The notes under the pieces were generated by a model. It was given only the letters and a program-made list of their open reading frames with translations, was not told where the DNA came from and searched no databases. This document shows, piece by piece, positions 23,579 through 36,730 of a stretch of 64,000 bases of DNA. The position numbers were made by a program, and so were the translations under genes. Numbering within the stretch: the first letter of the stretch is position 1; each line of letters begins with the position of its first letter. Origin of the DNA: Dendrophyllia cribrosa (Eukaryota > Cnidaria > Anthozoa > Scleractinia > Dendrophylliidae); contig JAJLRJ010000011.1 of the NCBI GenBank assembly GCA_024195265.1, positions 25,813,792 to 25,877,791 on the forward strand, written 5' to 3'.

Positions 23579-24025
23579 TGTTGGCTGGGGACAGCACGGC
23601 CGTCCTCCCTCGGCATGCGTATGGAGAGGTGGATCAGCATTTTTGCCGATCGGTGTGTCAGTAAATTTTAAGTAAAAATACGAAAAAAGGAAGCCCGCGG
23701 CCTCGCCAGTACCTTACGCATGCGCACAGCCATATCACCCTGGTAGCCAGCCTGCTGTCCAGCTGAAGCTGTGGATATTCATCCTACAAGATGGTGTCAT
23801 GTGTAAAACTAAAAGTTTCCCGGAGAATTCCCCAGAGGTGAACAGAAAAAAGTAGGGTGGGCTCATAGGCTTGGATTTGTATTATTCCTTTGTGTCGAGA
23901 GACATTGTAAAAGGTGGCTTCGATGAAGCAGTTGCAGTTCGCACATCCTTAGGTTGGGTCTTCTGTGGACCAACAGATGGTCATAAACAGGAATGCGCGG
24001 TCTCTTTGGATGTTCAAGTTTCCGC

Positions 24026-24027
<2 letters not shown>

Positions 24028-24102
<75 letters not shown>
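24028..24102. repeat. (AATC)n microsatellite
   Basis: About 18 copies of a tetranucleotide inside the BEL/Pao remnant. It reads as INQS repeats in one frame, but this is not a real protein. Confidence 0.95.
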
Positions 24103-24639
24103 TAATAATCTTTTTTTAAACACGATAAAGTTTAAGCGCTGCCGCTTGTGGGGTCGCGTATTTAACTATACTATAAATGTAACTATCTAATCACTAAGGA
24201 ACAATTAAATGAAACACTTCAGAACTTCAGAAGTTACAGTCCATTGGTATTAAACCTGATGGAAGGTCAGTTGCTACTAGCTACAGTGAAGCCATGATCT
24301 TAAAGAAGTTTGAAGACTCATTAACACACAAGGATTGTCGATAAGAAGTGTCGTTGCTACGGAAAGAGTATCACGTTGTATTGAAAGATAACTACAAGCA
24401 AGCAGAAAGTAGGCAGTACAATCTAGGCCGACAAGAAGCTGCTTCAAGATGCAGCCAAAGCCAAGTCGTTCCGAGAGGCCGTTAGTAAGTTCGTGAAAGA
24501 CGGTGTAGCAGAGGAAGTACCGTGTGAGCAAATGATATCAGAGACAAAGGCTTTGCCCAGTTTGTGGTTCAAATCGAATCGACGACGAAATCCATTTTCT
24601 TTTCTATTGTTCAAAATACGCAACAATAAGAGATAATTT

Positions 24640-24930
24640 TTAAAATAAAATACAGACTTTTATACCAAATATTAGCCATTTACCTATTACTGAATTGATC
24701 ATAGAGTTAATGAATTCTTCCATTTACTTTGTAAACATGCAATTAATTAAATTTATTTCATCTTGTTTTGATTCTCGAGATAAAATTGTTGCGAATGTAA
24801 TTTAATTATTCCAACGTGAATATCATTATCATTTTTGTTTTCTTTCCTTTTGTTAGTTAGTTGTAAGCTTTTGCAATGTTGTAAAATCTACAGTCATGCA
24901 AATAAAGCTAAATGTTGTTGTTGTTGTTGA
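24640..24930 (+). mobile_element. Probable LINE 3' end with (TTG)n tail
   Basis: An AT-rich untranslated-type stretch ending AATAAAGCTAAATG and (TTG)5, the tail style of several LINE clades. It lies within the interrupted BEL/Pao remnant. The clade cannot be told. Confidence 0.4.
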
Positions 24931-25413
24931 TATCACCAAATGGACATCCTGCTTGTTTACCATTTACCCCAAAATTCCGGAAATTTCGGTCAGAATGTAA
25001 ATGGTAAGACAATTTTGGCTCGACCGACCGGAAAATTTCCAAAATAAACGGAACGTCTTGAAAGGTAGTCCAAAATTTCCAACCGAAATTTCCGAACGGA
25101 AATGTGTGTACCATTTGCTTTTATCTACCAGTTCCAGACCCTGCGCCAGTTTTGATGCGTAAGCGTGGTTACTCAGCTCGTTTCTGGTGTCAACGGTAAA
25201 TGGTACACGCCAATCTCAAACGGAATTTCCCTTTCTGGAGTTTTGCTTACCATTTACACAAACCGTGGACCAACCGGTTTTCCCGTGTAAATGGTAAACA
25301 ACCCCTGTGCTCTATCTTTCTTATCATGTGGTCATCAGCGAAAATAAGAAAACAACTAAGACAAGGTTTTAGTCTGATGTGTCTGCGAGGGATAGCAGTG
25401 GTGTGTCTGTTAA

Positions 25414-25853
25414 GCCGCGGCTACACGTGCGACTTTTTGCTTGCACAGATGCTGCGATTTTTTACAAAATTGTCGCTTCGCCAGCGCACGGTAAAAATCG
25501 CACGTGTAGCTACTCATGAACATGCGACGCGAGTGCTGAAAAAAAATCGCAGAAAAAAGTCGCAAGAGTTGAATATTTCGTAATAAAGTCGCGGACATTG
25601 TCGCTCGTGTAGCCGCCCTGCAACTTTTTTTTTGCACTTGCGACGCGACAAAAGCGTATCTAGCCAATAAGATTTAAGATCTAAAGCGAGGCTCAGGCTT
25701 AATTACCAACCCTGCCTCTCGCGGTCTTTGTTGCAACATTTTGTCACCAAAATTTGTCACGCGTGTAGCCACCACCATGCACTGGCTATGCGACAATTTT
25801 TCAAAAACTCGCATCACCTGTGCAAGCAAAAAATCGCACGTGTAGACGCGGCT
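25414..25853. mobile_element. 440-bp TIR element inserted in BEL/Pao remnant
   Basis: Ends read GCCGCGGCTACACGTGCGA and its near reverse complement, flanked by TTAA (25410-25413 and 25854-25857). BEL/Pao sequence resumes just after it. No transposase. Confidence 0.7.
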
Positions 25854-27519
25854 TTAAACAAATAGCTGCTTGGAAGCGGGCCCTGCATTGCAGCCAGATT
25901 TAGTTGGAATCCCTCTGCGCATCCGAAATAATCAAGTGTGTATTTTGGCTGATATTGAGAAGATGTTTTTGCAGATTCGCTTGAAAGAAGAAGATAGGGA
26001 TTCATATTATTACCTGTGGTGAGATCTGGATCTGGACTGGCGAGATCTGGACCCTAAGGTTGAACGAATGACAAGGGTTTCATTTGGAGTTATTCCAGTC
26101 CGTTTAATCTTGCCATCTGCACTATTTAAGTACAGATGACAAGATGCAAGACGATGTAAAGAAACATTTACTGCGATCCCAACCATTCAAGGGAAATAGT
26201 GAACAGGGTTAGCAATTATTTGATACCCAGTATATCGAACAAAATCTACAGTAGTATCTAAGAGGAACAGGTTAATTTGGAAGATAGCACAAACAAGCTT
26301 CAAAATTGCAATTTGAAACGGCAGGAGTTAGTTGTAACTCTCATCTAATCAAAATAAACAGAACACCGCTGCATATTTTCCTGAGTGTTTTTTGGTATTC
26401 AGTCCCATAGCAGTTACAGCGACCCACAGCTCAAAACCCAAACTGACCAGTACCAGTTTCCATATATTATTTTAGGAAAACAAAAGACTGAAACCAAGTT
26501 AAATTGAAGCGACTGGGAACGGGAATGTCTCCACTTCACATTTCGAGGCCATTGTGGCCATACAAGAAAACCTCTCCAGTTAAACCATAAATTCCATCTT
26601 TCCCTCCCCCGTCGCTATAATTTTGCGGTGCACCCTTCCCCAAGTTTCGCGAGGCTCTGCCAGACACATATTTCTAGTTTACTTGTGCAGTTACCCGTGT
26701 GGTTCACTTGGAGTTGGTGAACAACATGACAGCCGAGCTGTTTCTCCTTGTCTTGAGACGCATGGTAAGTGCGACAAAAGGAATGTGCAGTATTGTTTGG
26801 TCAGATAATGCAAAAACAATCAAAGCTGCTAACAAAGAGCTATAGCAATGCTGGAGAGTACCAGAAGCTGACCAAATGCAAGTCGCATTAATTCTTGGTT
26901 TGCACCGTCACGCAATCGGGCGAAATAAATTTTTAAAATCGAAACCATTTGTTGAAAGAAGCCAATAATTCGTAATGTTATAAAAGACTAACAAATAAAC
27001 AACTTCCTTAAGTCTCAGGTCTGTGCAGTATCCCGTTGTTGAATTATTCGCCGAAGCATTCGACTCAAATTTACAGAGCTTTGTATGGAAACGCCATCTT
27101 GAGGGACACCAAGATGGCCACCGGAAATCAATAACAACATCTGGACTTCACTTTCGCTCTGAAAGCGATTACTTTTTTCTCGTCAACTACTATACACCCA
27201 CATACACTGCTCTCCTAATACTTTAACTACCCAAAGTGCTAAAAATCACGAGGAAAGGCCTTTCTTTCTTAGGATAAAGCTTTGTCACGGACGCTATGTT
27301 GCTCTCACGTAGGGTGAGAGGTCAGAAATTCAAAATGTTGTATTTTCAAAGCGAAAGACGCTACCGCGCTGGAAACTTGTAAAAAGATATATTTTAAAGT
27401 TATCTTTAACCTGGTGGACATATAAACTCAGAAGACATTGCGATTCATGATTTCGAATTTGATGACGTCACGTGCAGACCAAGAATAGAAGAGAAGATTC
27501 AGGGGACGTGAATTGTATA

Positions 27520-27595
27520 TACATACATGTATGTAAAGCGCATTTGGGCAATTTTGGAGAGTGCGCTATATAAATAATAAATTATTATTATTCAT
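27520..27595 (+). repeat. Retroposon-like 3' tail
   Basis: Reads TGTAAAGCGCATTTGG, then GTGCGCTATATAAATAATAA and (TTA)n. A related GCGCTT tail occurs near 51320. Probably the end of a short retroposon. Confidence 0.4.
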
Positions 27596-27878
27596 TGTGG
27601 AAAGAACCCCATGGTGGGTGGGTTTTACGAGTTACTTGTAAAGAGTGTCAAGACACCTCTGTAGGAAGTCTTGGATCCGGAACGCAGGTTTACGTAGAAT
27701 TTCATGCAAATTATTTCTAAAAACTTGAACTTTGTTAGGATAATGGTCTCTTAACTAAAATCTACTGGTTATTCATGTAAGCAAATAATTAAGATTTGAA
27801 AACTGTGTCAGATAAGAAACAGACAACGCAATAAATATGAAAATGTTTTCGACTCAAACGCCTAGGATTACGTCATGT

Positions 27879-28048
27879 ATATACCTAATTCAATAAAGGT
27901 TGCTTTGGCAATTGGTCATTGGTGATTGGGCATTGGCATTTGGGCATACGGAACACAATGCAATGCTTTGCTTGAGTGACCGCCAAATGATAGCTTCACA
28001 ATGTCCAATTACCAATGACCAAAGCAACCTTTATTGAATTAGGTATAT
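27879..28048. mobile_element. 170-bp hairpin MITE
   Basis: Arms ATATACCTAATTCAATAAAG and the reverse complement, continuing through TTGGTCATTGGT, with CATTGG/GCATT motifs inside. No clear target duplication. Confidence 0.75.
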
Positions 28049-28756
28049 CGATTTATGGATTCGAAACGTTCCGTAAGCCCTATCCAAAGTTTGCTATGGA
28101 AGTTGTTAAACGTTTCAATCTACCAGTTCTCATAATATTTTATAAAGACCACGATGAGCAGAATGAGAGAAATGAGCCGAATGCAATGACGAAATGTGTT
28201 TGATTTTTGAAACTTATTCTAAAGAGCATAAAAGAAGTATACGCCATAATAGCAACACATGGAAACGCTATGTTATTAGTCATGCTATCTTAACAAATGT
28301 TGTCAGTTGGCTTTTGAAACGATGAGCTGCATTAACATAACGGAAACATCTGAACAACGGTTTGAATAGACTAAAGAGAAAAAGAAAGAAAAACGGACAG
28401 TGCGGAATTGCTAAAACGGAACAAAGATTAATACTGAAATGGCGTGACTTGACCTTGGTCAGGAATTAATGCACCAGTCATTTGAAACCCCCGCACCCCC
28501 ATTCGGGCTTGAGCGGGGCATTCACTTTTTATGCAAGTGAAAGCGAGTGAAGTCCCCGGTCCCCGGGACAAAAGTGAGTGGTGCATTCCCCCGCCCCTAC
28601 TGTTCCACACACACATGGTACTCCCTTTGTAAAACAACTTATTATTGCCAAGCGTAACACACGGGTTAAAAGACACTGTTGGCAGCCATGAAATAAACAC
28701 ATTGATTTTTGAGCGGCCAGCAAATAACTTGCAAAGGCTCCTCAATGCACAATGAA

Positions 28757-28799
<43 letters not shown>

Positions 28800-28964
28800 T
28801 CTGGATAAATTGACAATGAAACACAACAGACAACTATTACAGTAGTGTTAATCGTACAAATAATAGCAGAAATTGAATTTGTTTCAAATGATTCAGCTAA
28901 TTCATTTTGATAATTGCATACAATGTGATCTTACAATAAAAGAATTGATTCAACTGATCAAAGG

Positions 28965-29245
28965 GCGCAGAACCCTGACACAATTCACGTGCGCTAATCG
29001 TCGATCAAAGTCATCATGAGATCAAAGGTGAAAATCAGTACTGTCCAGATGTGCGTTCCACAATAACGAATAAAAAATATTTGCAAGACAGTGATACCAA
29101 ATACTGACCATTATTTATAGTAATGGCTAATACGCTTTGCAAAATGTGAAAATTAAATCGTTTCAAAACAAAAAGAGTACTCATGCAGAACCCTATCACA
29201 ATTTACGTGCGCCAATCGTCGATCAAAGTCATCATGAAACTAAGG
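28965..29245. repeat. Direct repeat pair
   Basis: A block with CAGAACCCT..CACAATT.ACGTGCGC and CGTCGATCAAAGTCATCATG occurs at 28969-29022 and again at 29188-29239. Confidence 0.7.
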
Positions 29246-29679
29246 GGCTGAACACTTGATACCGGAATGAGTTTCATTCCGGAATGAGTTTCGTTCCAAA
29301 AAGAAGTACGTACTGTATTCACATGACAAAATCGACCGGCTCAGCCTAAGGCGTTCTCGCTTGCGTGATTTTCGCGCCAGATCAGAAAACAAAGATGGCG
29401 CAAGTTTCGCGCAACGATACGCATGCGCCACTCGCCCCAGACTACACGGTTTGCGGTTTTCATCTTGGAACGAAGTTCGTTTTCAGTTTACATGATACCA
29501 AAATGAGATGTCATATATGAACAAGAATTTCATTCGGATTGAAAACCGGAGTGAACTCATTCCGGAATGACCTGTACGTGAACAAAATTTCGTCTCGCTA
29601 TCATGTAAACAGATACAGAGAAAACCTAAAAAAATCGCCAATCCGCAAAATAAAAGTCCCGCAAAAATTTCATGCTACA

Positions 29680-30241
29680 CGGTAGCAACTTCAAGCTCAT
29701 GGATGAATTGGATTTATTTACATAATAATATGACGAAACGAAACATATCAAGTACATTATTGCTTGTACATTATTGCCGGATTTATAGGGGGTCGCACAG
29801 TTCGCAAATCGCCATAGTTTGTTCTTCTTAGACCGCAAACCGCTTTGGTTTTTTCCTCAAGACTGAAACCGCCGATCATTTCTGGACCGTAAACCGCCAG
29901 ATAAATACGAATGTACCCGCAAACCGACACTAAAAAATGGCTTAAACCACCAGCCCGCCAGAGTATAATAGGCCCTCGATTTCCTTTTCTTTCTTTTCGA
30001 GCAACAGATAAATGAAAGTAATAAAGTTGAAGTTGAAGTTAAAGTTCACCTTGCCTGCACGAGTGATTCCGAAAGACTGATTAAATGTTTCAAATAACGT
30101 AGTAACGTGCGTGATGGATCACCTTGTGTTACCGGAAAAGCGACTATAAAACAAATCATAACAATTGAATTAATTCTCGTACCATAGGGGCACTTACAAG
30201 ACTTTTAAAGCCCGACGTCACTACTCGAAGAGTTCTTGTTC
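29680..30241 (-). repeat. Dispersed repeat, inverted relative of 881-1275, with an insertion
   Basis: Reads as the reverse complement of the left-end copy but is split by about 180 bp (roughly 29785-29965) rich in ACCGCAAACCG motifs that are missing from the other copy. Confidence 0.6.
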
Positions 30242-30429
30242 AAATTATTATTATCATATTAACATTATCGTGTTTCTATTTGAAGCAAAGAAAAGGCCAT
30301 TCAAGTGAAATAACCTATATCTTGGACATTTGACTGAAATGGAATTGAAAGTCGTCCCTACGAAGGTCTACGAATTCAACAGGAAGCCAAAAAATTATTG
30401 CGTAAGCGAAGATGATTGACAGATCGGGA

Positions 30430-30640
30430 AAGTTAACCTGCACTAAACTACCTAGCAAGGTGGTAACCCGGTTAAAAAAATCTACTGTTCTTTAATTAAT
30501 TTCCATGGTAACCGCTAACACGGTTAAAATCGGTGAACGCCAAAAATACGCGGCCGCATCAGGAATTTTGTTAAACCAGTTAATTTTAATTAATTAATTG
30601 CAAATAACCGGGTTAACCACTCTAGTGCGGCCGCAGCCAA
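30430..30640. repeat. Inverted repeat with GCGGCCGCA ends
   Basis: GCGGCCGCA at 30551 faces its complement near 30626-30634, with AACCGGTTA-like and AATTAATT sequences between; a related GGTTAAAA arm lies at 30460-30540. Probably a small MITE. Confidence 0.45.
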
Positions 30641-30939
30641 TTCTGTCGTCGAATTCTGACATCAAGCACAACATATCTTTTCCCAAGACATTTTAAAGTA
30701 CAAGACTACCAGCAGTATACATGTAACACGAGGGCCGTTGATTCATCTTTGTCGTCGAATTTTGACATCAAACACAACATATAGTATAAAAGCTTGAAAT
30801 CCCATTCGGACTTCTGTTGCGGTCGTTATCAATCCCAATTAATTCTCACAGCGAACTCCTGGGTCATCATAATGCAAATTAAATGACGAAGTCGTGTACC
30901 AGGATTTTTTCTTTAGATACGATTTTAGTCGCGCTCTCC

Positions 30940-31190
30940 AATGCAACTTTTGTCGCAAGTGTAAACTAGCGCCGATTTGGGTGCAACACTTTGCTGTGAT
31001 TGCTGCAACATCAGGTTTCGAACAGTGTTCGAAACCTCTGCGACATCACGCGACAAATCGCGCCTAAATCGAACTGAAATCGCCGCTAGTTTACACACGT
31101 GATGAAACTTCCGCGCGACAAAAATTGCACCGAAAAGTGCGTCAAAAATTGCACAAAAATCACCTGTGTAAACGGGCCTTTAAGATACCG
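30940..31190. repeat. Imperfect 250-bp palindrome
   Basis: Arms around TGTAAACTAGCG and CGCTAGTTTACA meet at the perfect centre GGTTTCGAACAGTGTTCGAAACC-type palindrome near 31012-31035. Ends CACCTGTGTAAACGGGCC. The base composition resembles the element at 25414. Confidence 0.55.
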
Positions 31191-31199
31191 CTTAATACG

Positions 31200-31480
31200 T
31201 TCATAAAGGAATTCGAATGTCGTTTCAAATCTTGCAAACATGGTTCAAGCGTGACGACTAGATTGGTCAGGTGATTGACTGTAAAAGGAAAGACAAGGAT
31301 CGCAGCGACAGATTATTTAACGTTGCAAACCCCATAAATTGTGCCAAGGAAAAGCCTATACAATAACCTGTTCAGTGCGTGTATTTAAAGTTGTAGGCAT
31401 TATGGTTCTAGGTGATTAAATTGAACTTACGGACGTTTCACGGTCGATCTGTGGACTTGATCGTTTTAATCGAATCTTAT
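31200..31480. repeat. Dispersed direct repeat, copy 1
   Basis: Shares GAATTCGAATGTCGT, TTATTTAACGTTGCAA, AAATTGTGCCAAGGAAA and GGTTCTAGGTGATTAAA, in order, with 33890-34165. Confidence 0.75.
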
Positions 31481-31743
31481 TTGTACATACCAGTATGTTT
31501 ATAAACGCCACTGAACTTTGCTGCAGTCAGTCGGCCAAAAGGCAAAATCTGCTATCTCAATTTACATGTATAGCCAGGCGAAAAACGAACATCTCAATAA
31601 TAGCGACTGCTTTGGTGGCCATGACCACGAGTTATTAATTATTAATAGCTCACGAGAATTAGGTAAAATAAACAGCGCCTGGCTTTCACTATATAGCGGC
31701 GATTTAAAAGCATTTGCAGAAAAATGTACGGGGATTTCTCTTA

Positions 31744-32115
31744 GGGGTCGTTCACACTTGGTGCCCGAGCACTGTGCCCGGGCACCGGTACCAATTTTGA
31801 ATGCGTGTTCACATTCGGTGCCAACCTCTGACCTTCCGCCATTTTGAAACTGTATAGCAGGGATTTGTGGGTAAAATAACTGCTAGGAGCAGGAGTTTGT
31901 GAGTAAAGTTCTTGAGCACTAGCTCGCAAGAATCGTGTGCAGACTTGTGCCCGTGCCCGATTCAGTGCCTGAGTACAAGGTTTCGACCTTGTACCCGTGC
32001 CCGAGCACCGCGCCCAATTAATGGCACGGGCACTTACAAAAAGCCGTGTTCACATTGGTGCCTATCAGGCACTGTGCCCGGGCACGGTGCTCGGGCTCCA
32101 AGTGTGAACGACGCC
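31744..32115. mobile_element. 372-bp TIR element flanked by TTA (PIF/Harbinger-like)
   Basis: Ends GGGGTCGTTCACACTTGG and its complement, TTA on both sides (31741-31743, 32116-32118). Internal repeats of GTGCCCG/CGGGCAC type. A 3-bp TWA target is typical of PIF/Harbinger. No transposase. Confidence 0.7.
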
Positions 32116-32423
32116 TTAGATTATTTTCTCTTGGACGACACTGATGTGAATTTCTGATAATGAAATGCACAACAAAATCACGCCCAGGAGTATTTATCTG
32201 CTCCTTTGATTTAATACCATTTACAACCTGGCGAGAAACCAGAAGCTTGAAGAGTTGAAGATGACGTCTGTTTAGTACGGCGAAATAAATGAAATGTGTA
32301 TGTTGTGGTTCAATTTTATCCATGGTTCAAATTTTATTTTCCTTTGTTTTTGGCTATGGTAATGTATGATAATGAGGATAAAATTGAACCACAACATGTA
32401 TATGTACATGTATGTGTTCACGA

Positions 32424-32520
32424 CTTAGGACACGCGCGAGTTTTGCCTCGAATCACGTCACGCAAATACTGTAACGTCACCTTGCTTTGCGCGTGTTGTT
32501 AATCGTTTGCAAATTTGATT
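32424..32520. repeat. GGACACGCGCGAG repeat, copy 1
   Basis: CTTAGGACACGCGCGAG, then TAACGTCACC and GCGCGTGTTxTTAATCGTTT; a second copy is at 41110-41205. It follows a short TTGTGGTTCAATTTTATCC hairpin (32305-32395). Confidence 0.65.
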
Positions 32521-32692
32521 TCAATTTCTAGAGTTTTTTTAAAATGGCCTCGAAGGGACACTGACCCTGCTGATCATCGTGTTTTTCATACATTTTTAAA
32601 AGCATGACTTTCTGTCTTCAAATTAGGAAGAGAAACCGCTAGAAAATAACGAGACAAGATAACGGCTGAAAAACCTCAAAGTTTGAGCGTTT

Positions 32693-32717
32693 GGGGGGGG
32701 GGGGGGGGGGGGGGGGG
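32693..32717. repeat. 25-base G homopolymer
   Basis: An uninterrupted run of G on the plus strand; potential G-quadruplex. Confidence 0.95.
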
Positions 32718-33889
32718 AGGTAGGGTGAGTCGAGATTTGGACGTTAGCGCGGGGCATTTGGAGCAAGTAAGAAATTGTTAGTTTTTAATCGTAGAAGAGA
32801 GCCGTGAAAAGGCACAAAGTGGACACAAAGATGTTTTAGCAAAACAGGTACGAGGAACTGTCAGTCTTTTTAACTATTTCTAAAGTCCATTTACAAATAA
32901 TGTTTGTTGTTTCCCACATCAATAGTCTCGCAAACTGTATTCACCCGACTATTACAAAACGACGCTCCAGGCGACGTCCGGTGAAAATTCTACGTGGACG
33001 TTAAGGAGGGGGGGGGGGGCGGATGACCTTAAGCGTTAAGCTGGGAACTTGTGAATATGTCGACGGCCCCTAACCAGGAGTGGCAATTTTGTTTTATTGA
33101 CCGTCTGTCACGAAATCGAATTTCGTTGATAAACTGTAATCCACTTGTTATCCTGGTCCCGGTTTGTTATCCTCGCCCCGGTTCCTGGAAAGCCGATTAA
33201 CGCTAAAAGGGTGGGAAAAGATCGCAAAAATAAGATATAAGCTTAAGCTTAAATTGATGTCAAATAGAAGATGAAAGACAAGTTTCGATTTTTTTAGCGT
33301 GAACCGGCTCTATACACAATCAAAGCTACTATGAAAGCTCTTTCTCTGAAATCACTGCTTTATTATTCAGATTTAATCAAGAGGTTTTACATGGCTGACA
33401 ATTTTAGCGAATTTGCATTGACAAAATCACGTGGAATAAAGTGGTGAAATCACGAATATCGGTTATTATACAAGTTCTTCACGGGTCGCGCAAAACCTTT
33501 GGGTCACGGATCACTCACGGATCACGAAGAATAACTTATTAAATTCACGACATCACTTTGAACTGAATCATTGATTTTCATTCCATTTCCTTTGACCAAA
33601 TCGCAAGAGATTACGTTTCGTTTCTTCCACTAAAACAACCAATATCAAGGTTTGATTTGTAGAATTTCTGACGAGACTCTTTGAGTCAGAATGGAAAACA
33701 AGAAGAGCTTGCAAGCTTCGTGTAAGAAGCCTTTGTACTGCGCATTGTCATTTTCGCGCGCGCCTGCATGTATAAAATAACTGGTCCTCTTGAGTTTGCC
33801 GAGAATGTCTCTTTCTCAAAATTCACTAGGTACTGGGGAAGATAAAAGCAATGACATTCTGAAAAATCTTTAAGATTCCGCAAAGTGCG

Positions 33890-34165
33890 TTCAAAAAGCA
33901 ATTCGAATGTCGTATCCTGTTCAAGCGTGACGACCGTAGATTGACCAGGTGATCAATTGACTGTGAAACTGTCATGTCTGAGCAACAGGAAATACAGGGA
34001 TCGCAGACAGCTTATTTAACGTTGCAACCCATAAATTGTGCCAAGGAAACGCCAATACAACAAACTGTTGAGTGTGTGTATTTAAAGTTCTAGGCATCAT
34101 GGTTCTAGGTGATTAAACTAAGCTTACGGACGTTTCACGATCGATTATTTACAGTCTGTAGACTC
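33890..34165. repeat. Dispersed direct repeat, copy 2
   Basis: The second copy of the 31200-31480 block, about 2.7 kb away in the same orientation, with small indels. Confidence 0.75.
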
Positions 34166-34419
34166 GATCGTTGTGGAATCTACATAGCTTTTAAATATTG
34201 AATCTAACTTTTGTACATACCGGTATGTTTATAAACGCCACTGAAGTTTGCTGCAGTTACCACAAGCCAAAATACGCTACCTCGATTAATAGCCAGGCGA
34301 GGAACGAGAATCATAGCGACTGCACAAACATTTTTAAAACCGGAATTTGTCATGCATTGGTGGTTACAAGTTATAAATAGAGCAAACGTAATTTAGTTGA
34401 CGTAAAGAAAACCGTGCGG

Positions 34420-34760
34420 ACTAAGCATAAGCATAAGCATAAACATAATGATAAGCACAAGCATAAGTTGAAGCATAAGAGTGCTTATATTATATCCAAT
34501 GAAAACGGCACCGACATAAGCATATCAAGAACAATCTTATATACTTATGTCAATGTTCGTTTTCTTCCCGGGGAAGGGGGGACTCACATATAAAAACAAT
34601 GGAGGTGCTCGTTGGAAATTTTCGAAAATCACCCTAAAAGGTTCCAGAATCTCGCTTAATGGGCGTGGCTCAAAATAATTTTGCGGTGGTCTTTTCATTT
34701 GGACGCAAATTCTTGTGCTTCTGCTTATCATAAGCATATAAGTAAGTGTCGGTAGTTTAA
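34420..34760. repeat. GCATAA-rich repeat with inverted ends
   Basis: (AAGCAT) runs at 34425-34475, and CGACATAAGCATAT (34512) faces CATAAGCATATAAGTAAGTGTCGG (34730-34753). Possibly a small TIR element. Confidence 0.4.
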
Positions 34761-35394
34761 ACCAGGCTTTACCGATGCACGGCGATTTCCAAGCACCTGC
34801 TGAAAATACGACATGATTGTTTTCTTAGGATAACCGATTACACTGTTCATTTTGTTCTGGGTGGGTGGGGTGAGATCATACATGGACTGAAGGGGCTGCA
34901 ATTTGCGCCTTACATGCTGACGTCCGATCCCACCTCTCTGGTCCTCCGTAATTCAGCTCCGTGCTGCATTGGAGGAAGTGGCACCATATTTGTATTTTTG
35001 TTTTGTTTTAAATGTTGCATTGACACTAATGTGAATTTATGATGATATCAACCAAAATCACGCTATTTCAGTCACGCTGTAACTCCATATCAGTCTTGTA
35101 TGTCTGGGGAAAAAATATGTGAATAGGGGACAGAAATATTTTTTTTCTTGTAATAAATGAAGGAATAGTTCATCGCAATTTACTAGAATTATTGTTTTAA
35201 GGAGAAAGTAGTGAAATAACGTGACATATCATATCATTGGAGAACGGTTGAACCACATACAGGAATTTTGGGACTTTTCCCTTCTGTTTCGCTAACAATT
35301 CTGGCTTGTGTTTCGTGTACCGGGATCACCAAGTTGTTAATGATTAAGGTTTGCACCGGGATCACCAATTTGTTGATGGTTAAACAGTGGCACA

Positions 35395-36730
35395 GTGGTA
35401 CAAAAGTGTAGCCGTGGAACAGTGGCACAGTGGTTCTATAGTGTAGTGGAACAGTGGAACAGTGTCACAGTGGTACTATAGTGTAGTGGAACAGTGGAAC
35501 AGTGTCACAGTGGTACTACAGTGTAGTGGAACAGTGGCACAGTGGTTCTATAGTGTAGTGGCACAGTGGCACAGTGGCACAGTGGCACAGTGGCACAGTG
35601 GCACAGTGGTACTATAGTGTAGTGGAACAGTGGTACTATAGTGCAGTGGAACAGTGTCACAGTGGTACTGTAGTGTAGTGGAACAGTGGCACAGTGGTTC
35701 TATAGTGTAGTGGAACAGTGGAACAGTGTCACAGTGGTACTATAGTGTAGTGGAACAGTGGAACAGTGGTACTATAGTGTAGTGGAACAGTGGAACAGTG
35801 GTACTATAGTGTAGTGGAACAGTGTCACAGTGGTACTATAGTGTAGTGGAACAGTGGCACAGTGGCACAGTGGAACAGTGGTACTATAGTGTAGTGGAAC
35901 AGTGTTACAGTGGTACTATGGTGTAGTGGAACAGTGTCACAGTGGTACTATAGTGTAGTGGAACAGTGTCACAGTGGTATTATAGTGTAGTGGAACAGTG
36001 TCACAGTGGTTCTATAGTGTAGTGGAACAGCGGCACAGTGGTACTATAATGTAGTGGAACAGTGGCACAGTGGTATTATAGTGTAGTGGAACAGTGTCAC
36101 AGTGGTACTATAGTGTAGTGGAACAGTGGAACAGTGTCACAGTGGTACTATAATGTAGTGGAACAGTGGAACAGTACAGTGGTACTATAGTGTAGTGGTG
36201 TAGTGTAGTGGAACAGTGTCACAGTGGTATTATAGTGTAGTGGAACAGTGGCACAGTAGAACAGTGGTACTATAGTGCAGTGGAACAGTGGCACAGTGGT
36301 ACTATAGTGTAGTGGTGTAATGTAGTGGAACAGTGGAACAGTGTCACAGTGGTACTATAGTGTAGTGGAACAGTGGAACAGTACAGTGGTACTATAGTGT
36401 AGTGGTGTAGTGTAGTGGAACAGTGTCACAGTGGTATTATAGTGTAGTGGAACAGTGTCACAGTGGTACTATAGTGCAGCGGAACAGTGGCACAGTGGTA
36501 CTATAGTGTAGTGGTGTAATGTAGTGGAACAGTGGAACAGTGTCACAGTGGTACTATAGTGTAATGGAACAGTGGAACAGTGGCACAGTGGTACTATAGT
36601 GTAGTGGTGTAGTGGAACAGTGGGACAGTGGAACAGTGTTACGATAGTGTAGTGGAACAGCGTCACAATTATACTGGTGTGGTGGAACAGTGGCACAGTG
36701 GTACTATAGTGTGGTCGAACTGTGGCACAG
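35395..36730. repeat. Minisatellite array, left arm
   Basis: Degenerate tandem units of about 30 bp built from GTGGAACAGT, GGCACAGT and GGTACTATAGTGTAGT, in varied order. It is the mirror image of 38680-39850. Confidence 0.95.

Larger units (their letters stand above)
23866..26870 (+). pseudogene. Broken BEL/Pao retrotransposon
   Basis: Four colinear pieces on the plus strand: a pre-RT region (23866-24005; YYSFVSRDIVKGG, LGWVFCGP), an RT entry region (about 24280-24540; LKDNYKQAESR), an RT core (25858-26170; LQPDLVGIPLRIR, DIEKMFLQI, MTRVSFGVIP) and an integrase piece (26660-26865; HLELVNNMTAELFLL, SDNAKT). The pieces are in shifted frames with stops and are split by later insertions. No LTRs were found. 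It is a dead copy and expresses nothing intact. Confidence 0.8.

Noticed and set aside
23871..24190. INQS-repeat proteins
   Set aside because: Produced by the (AATC)n repeat joined to BEL/Pao debris.
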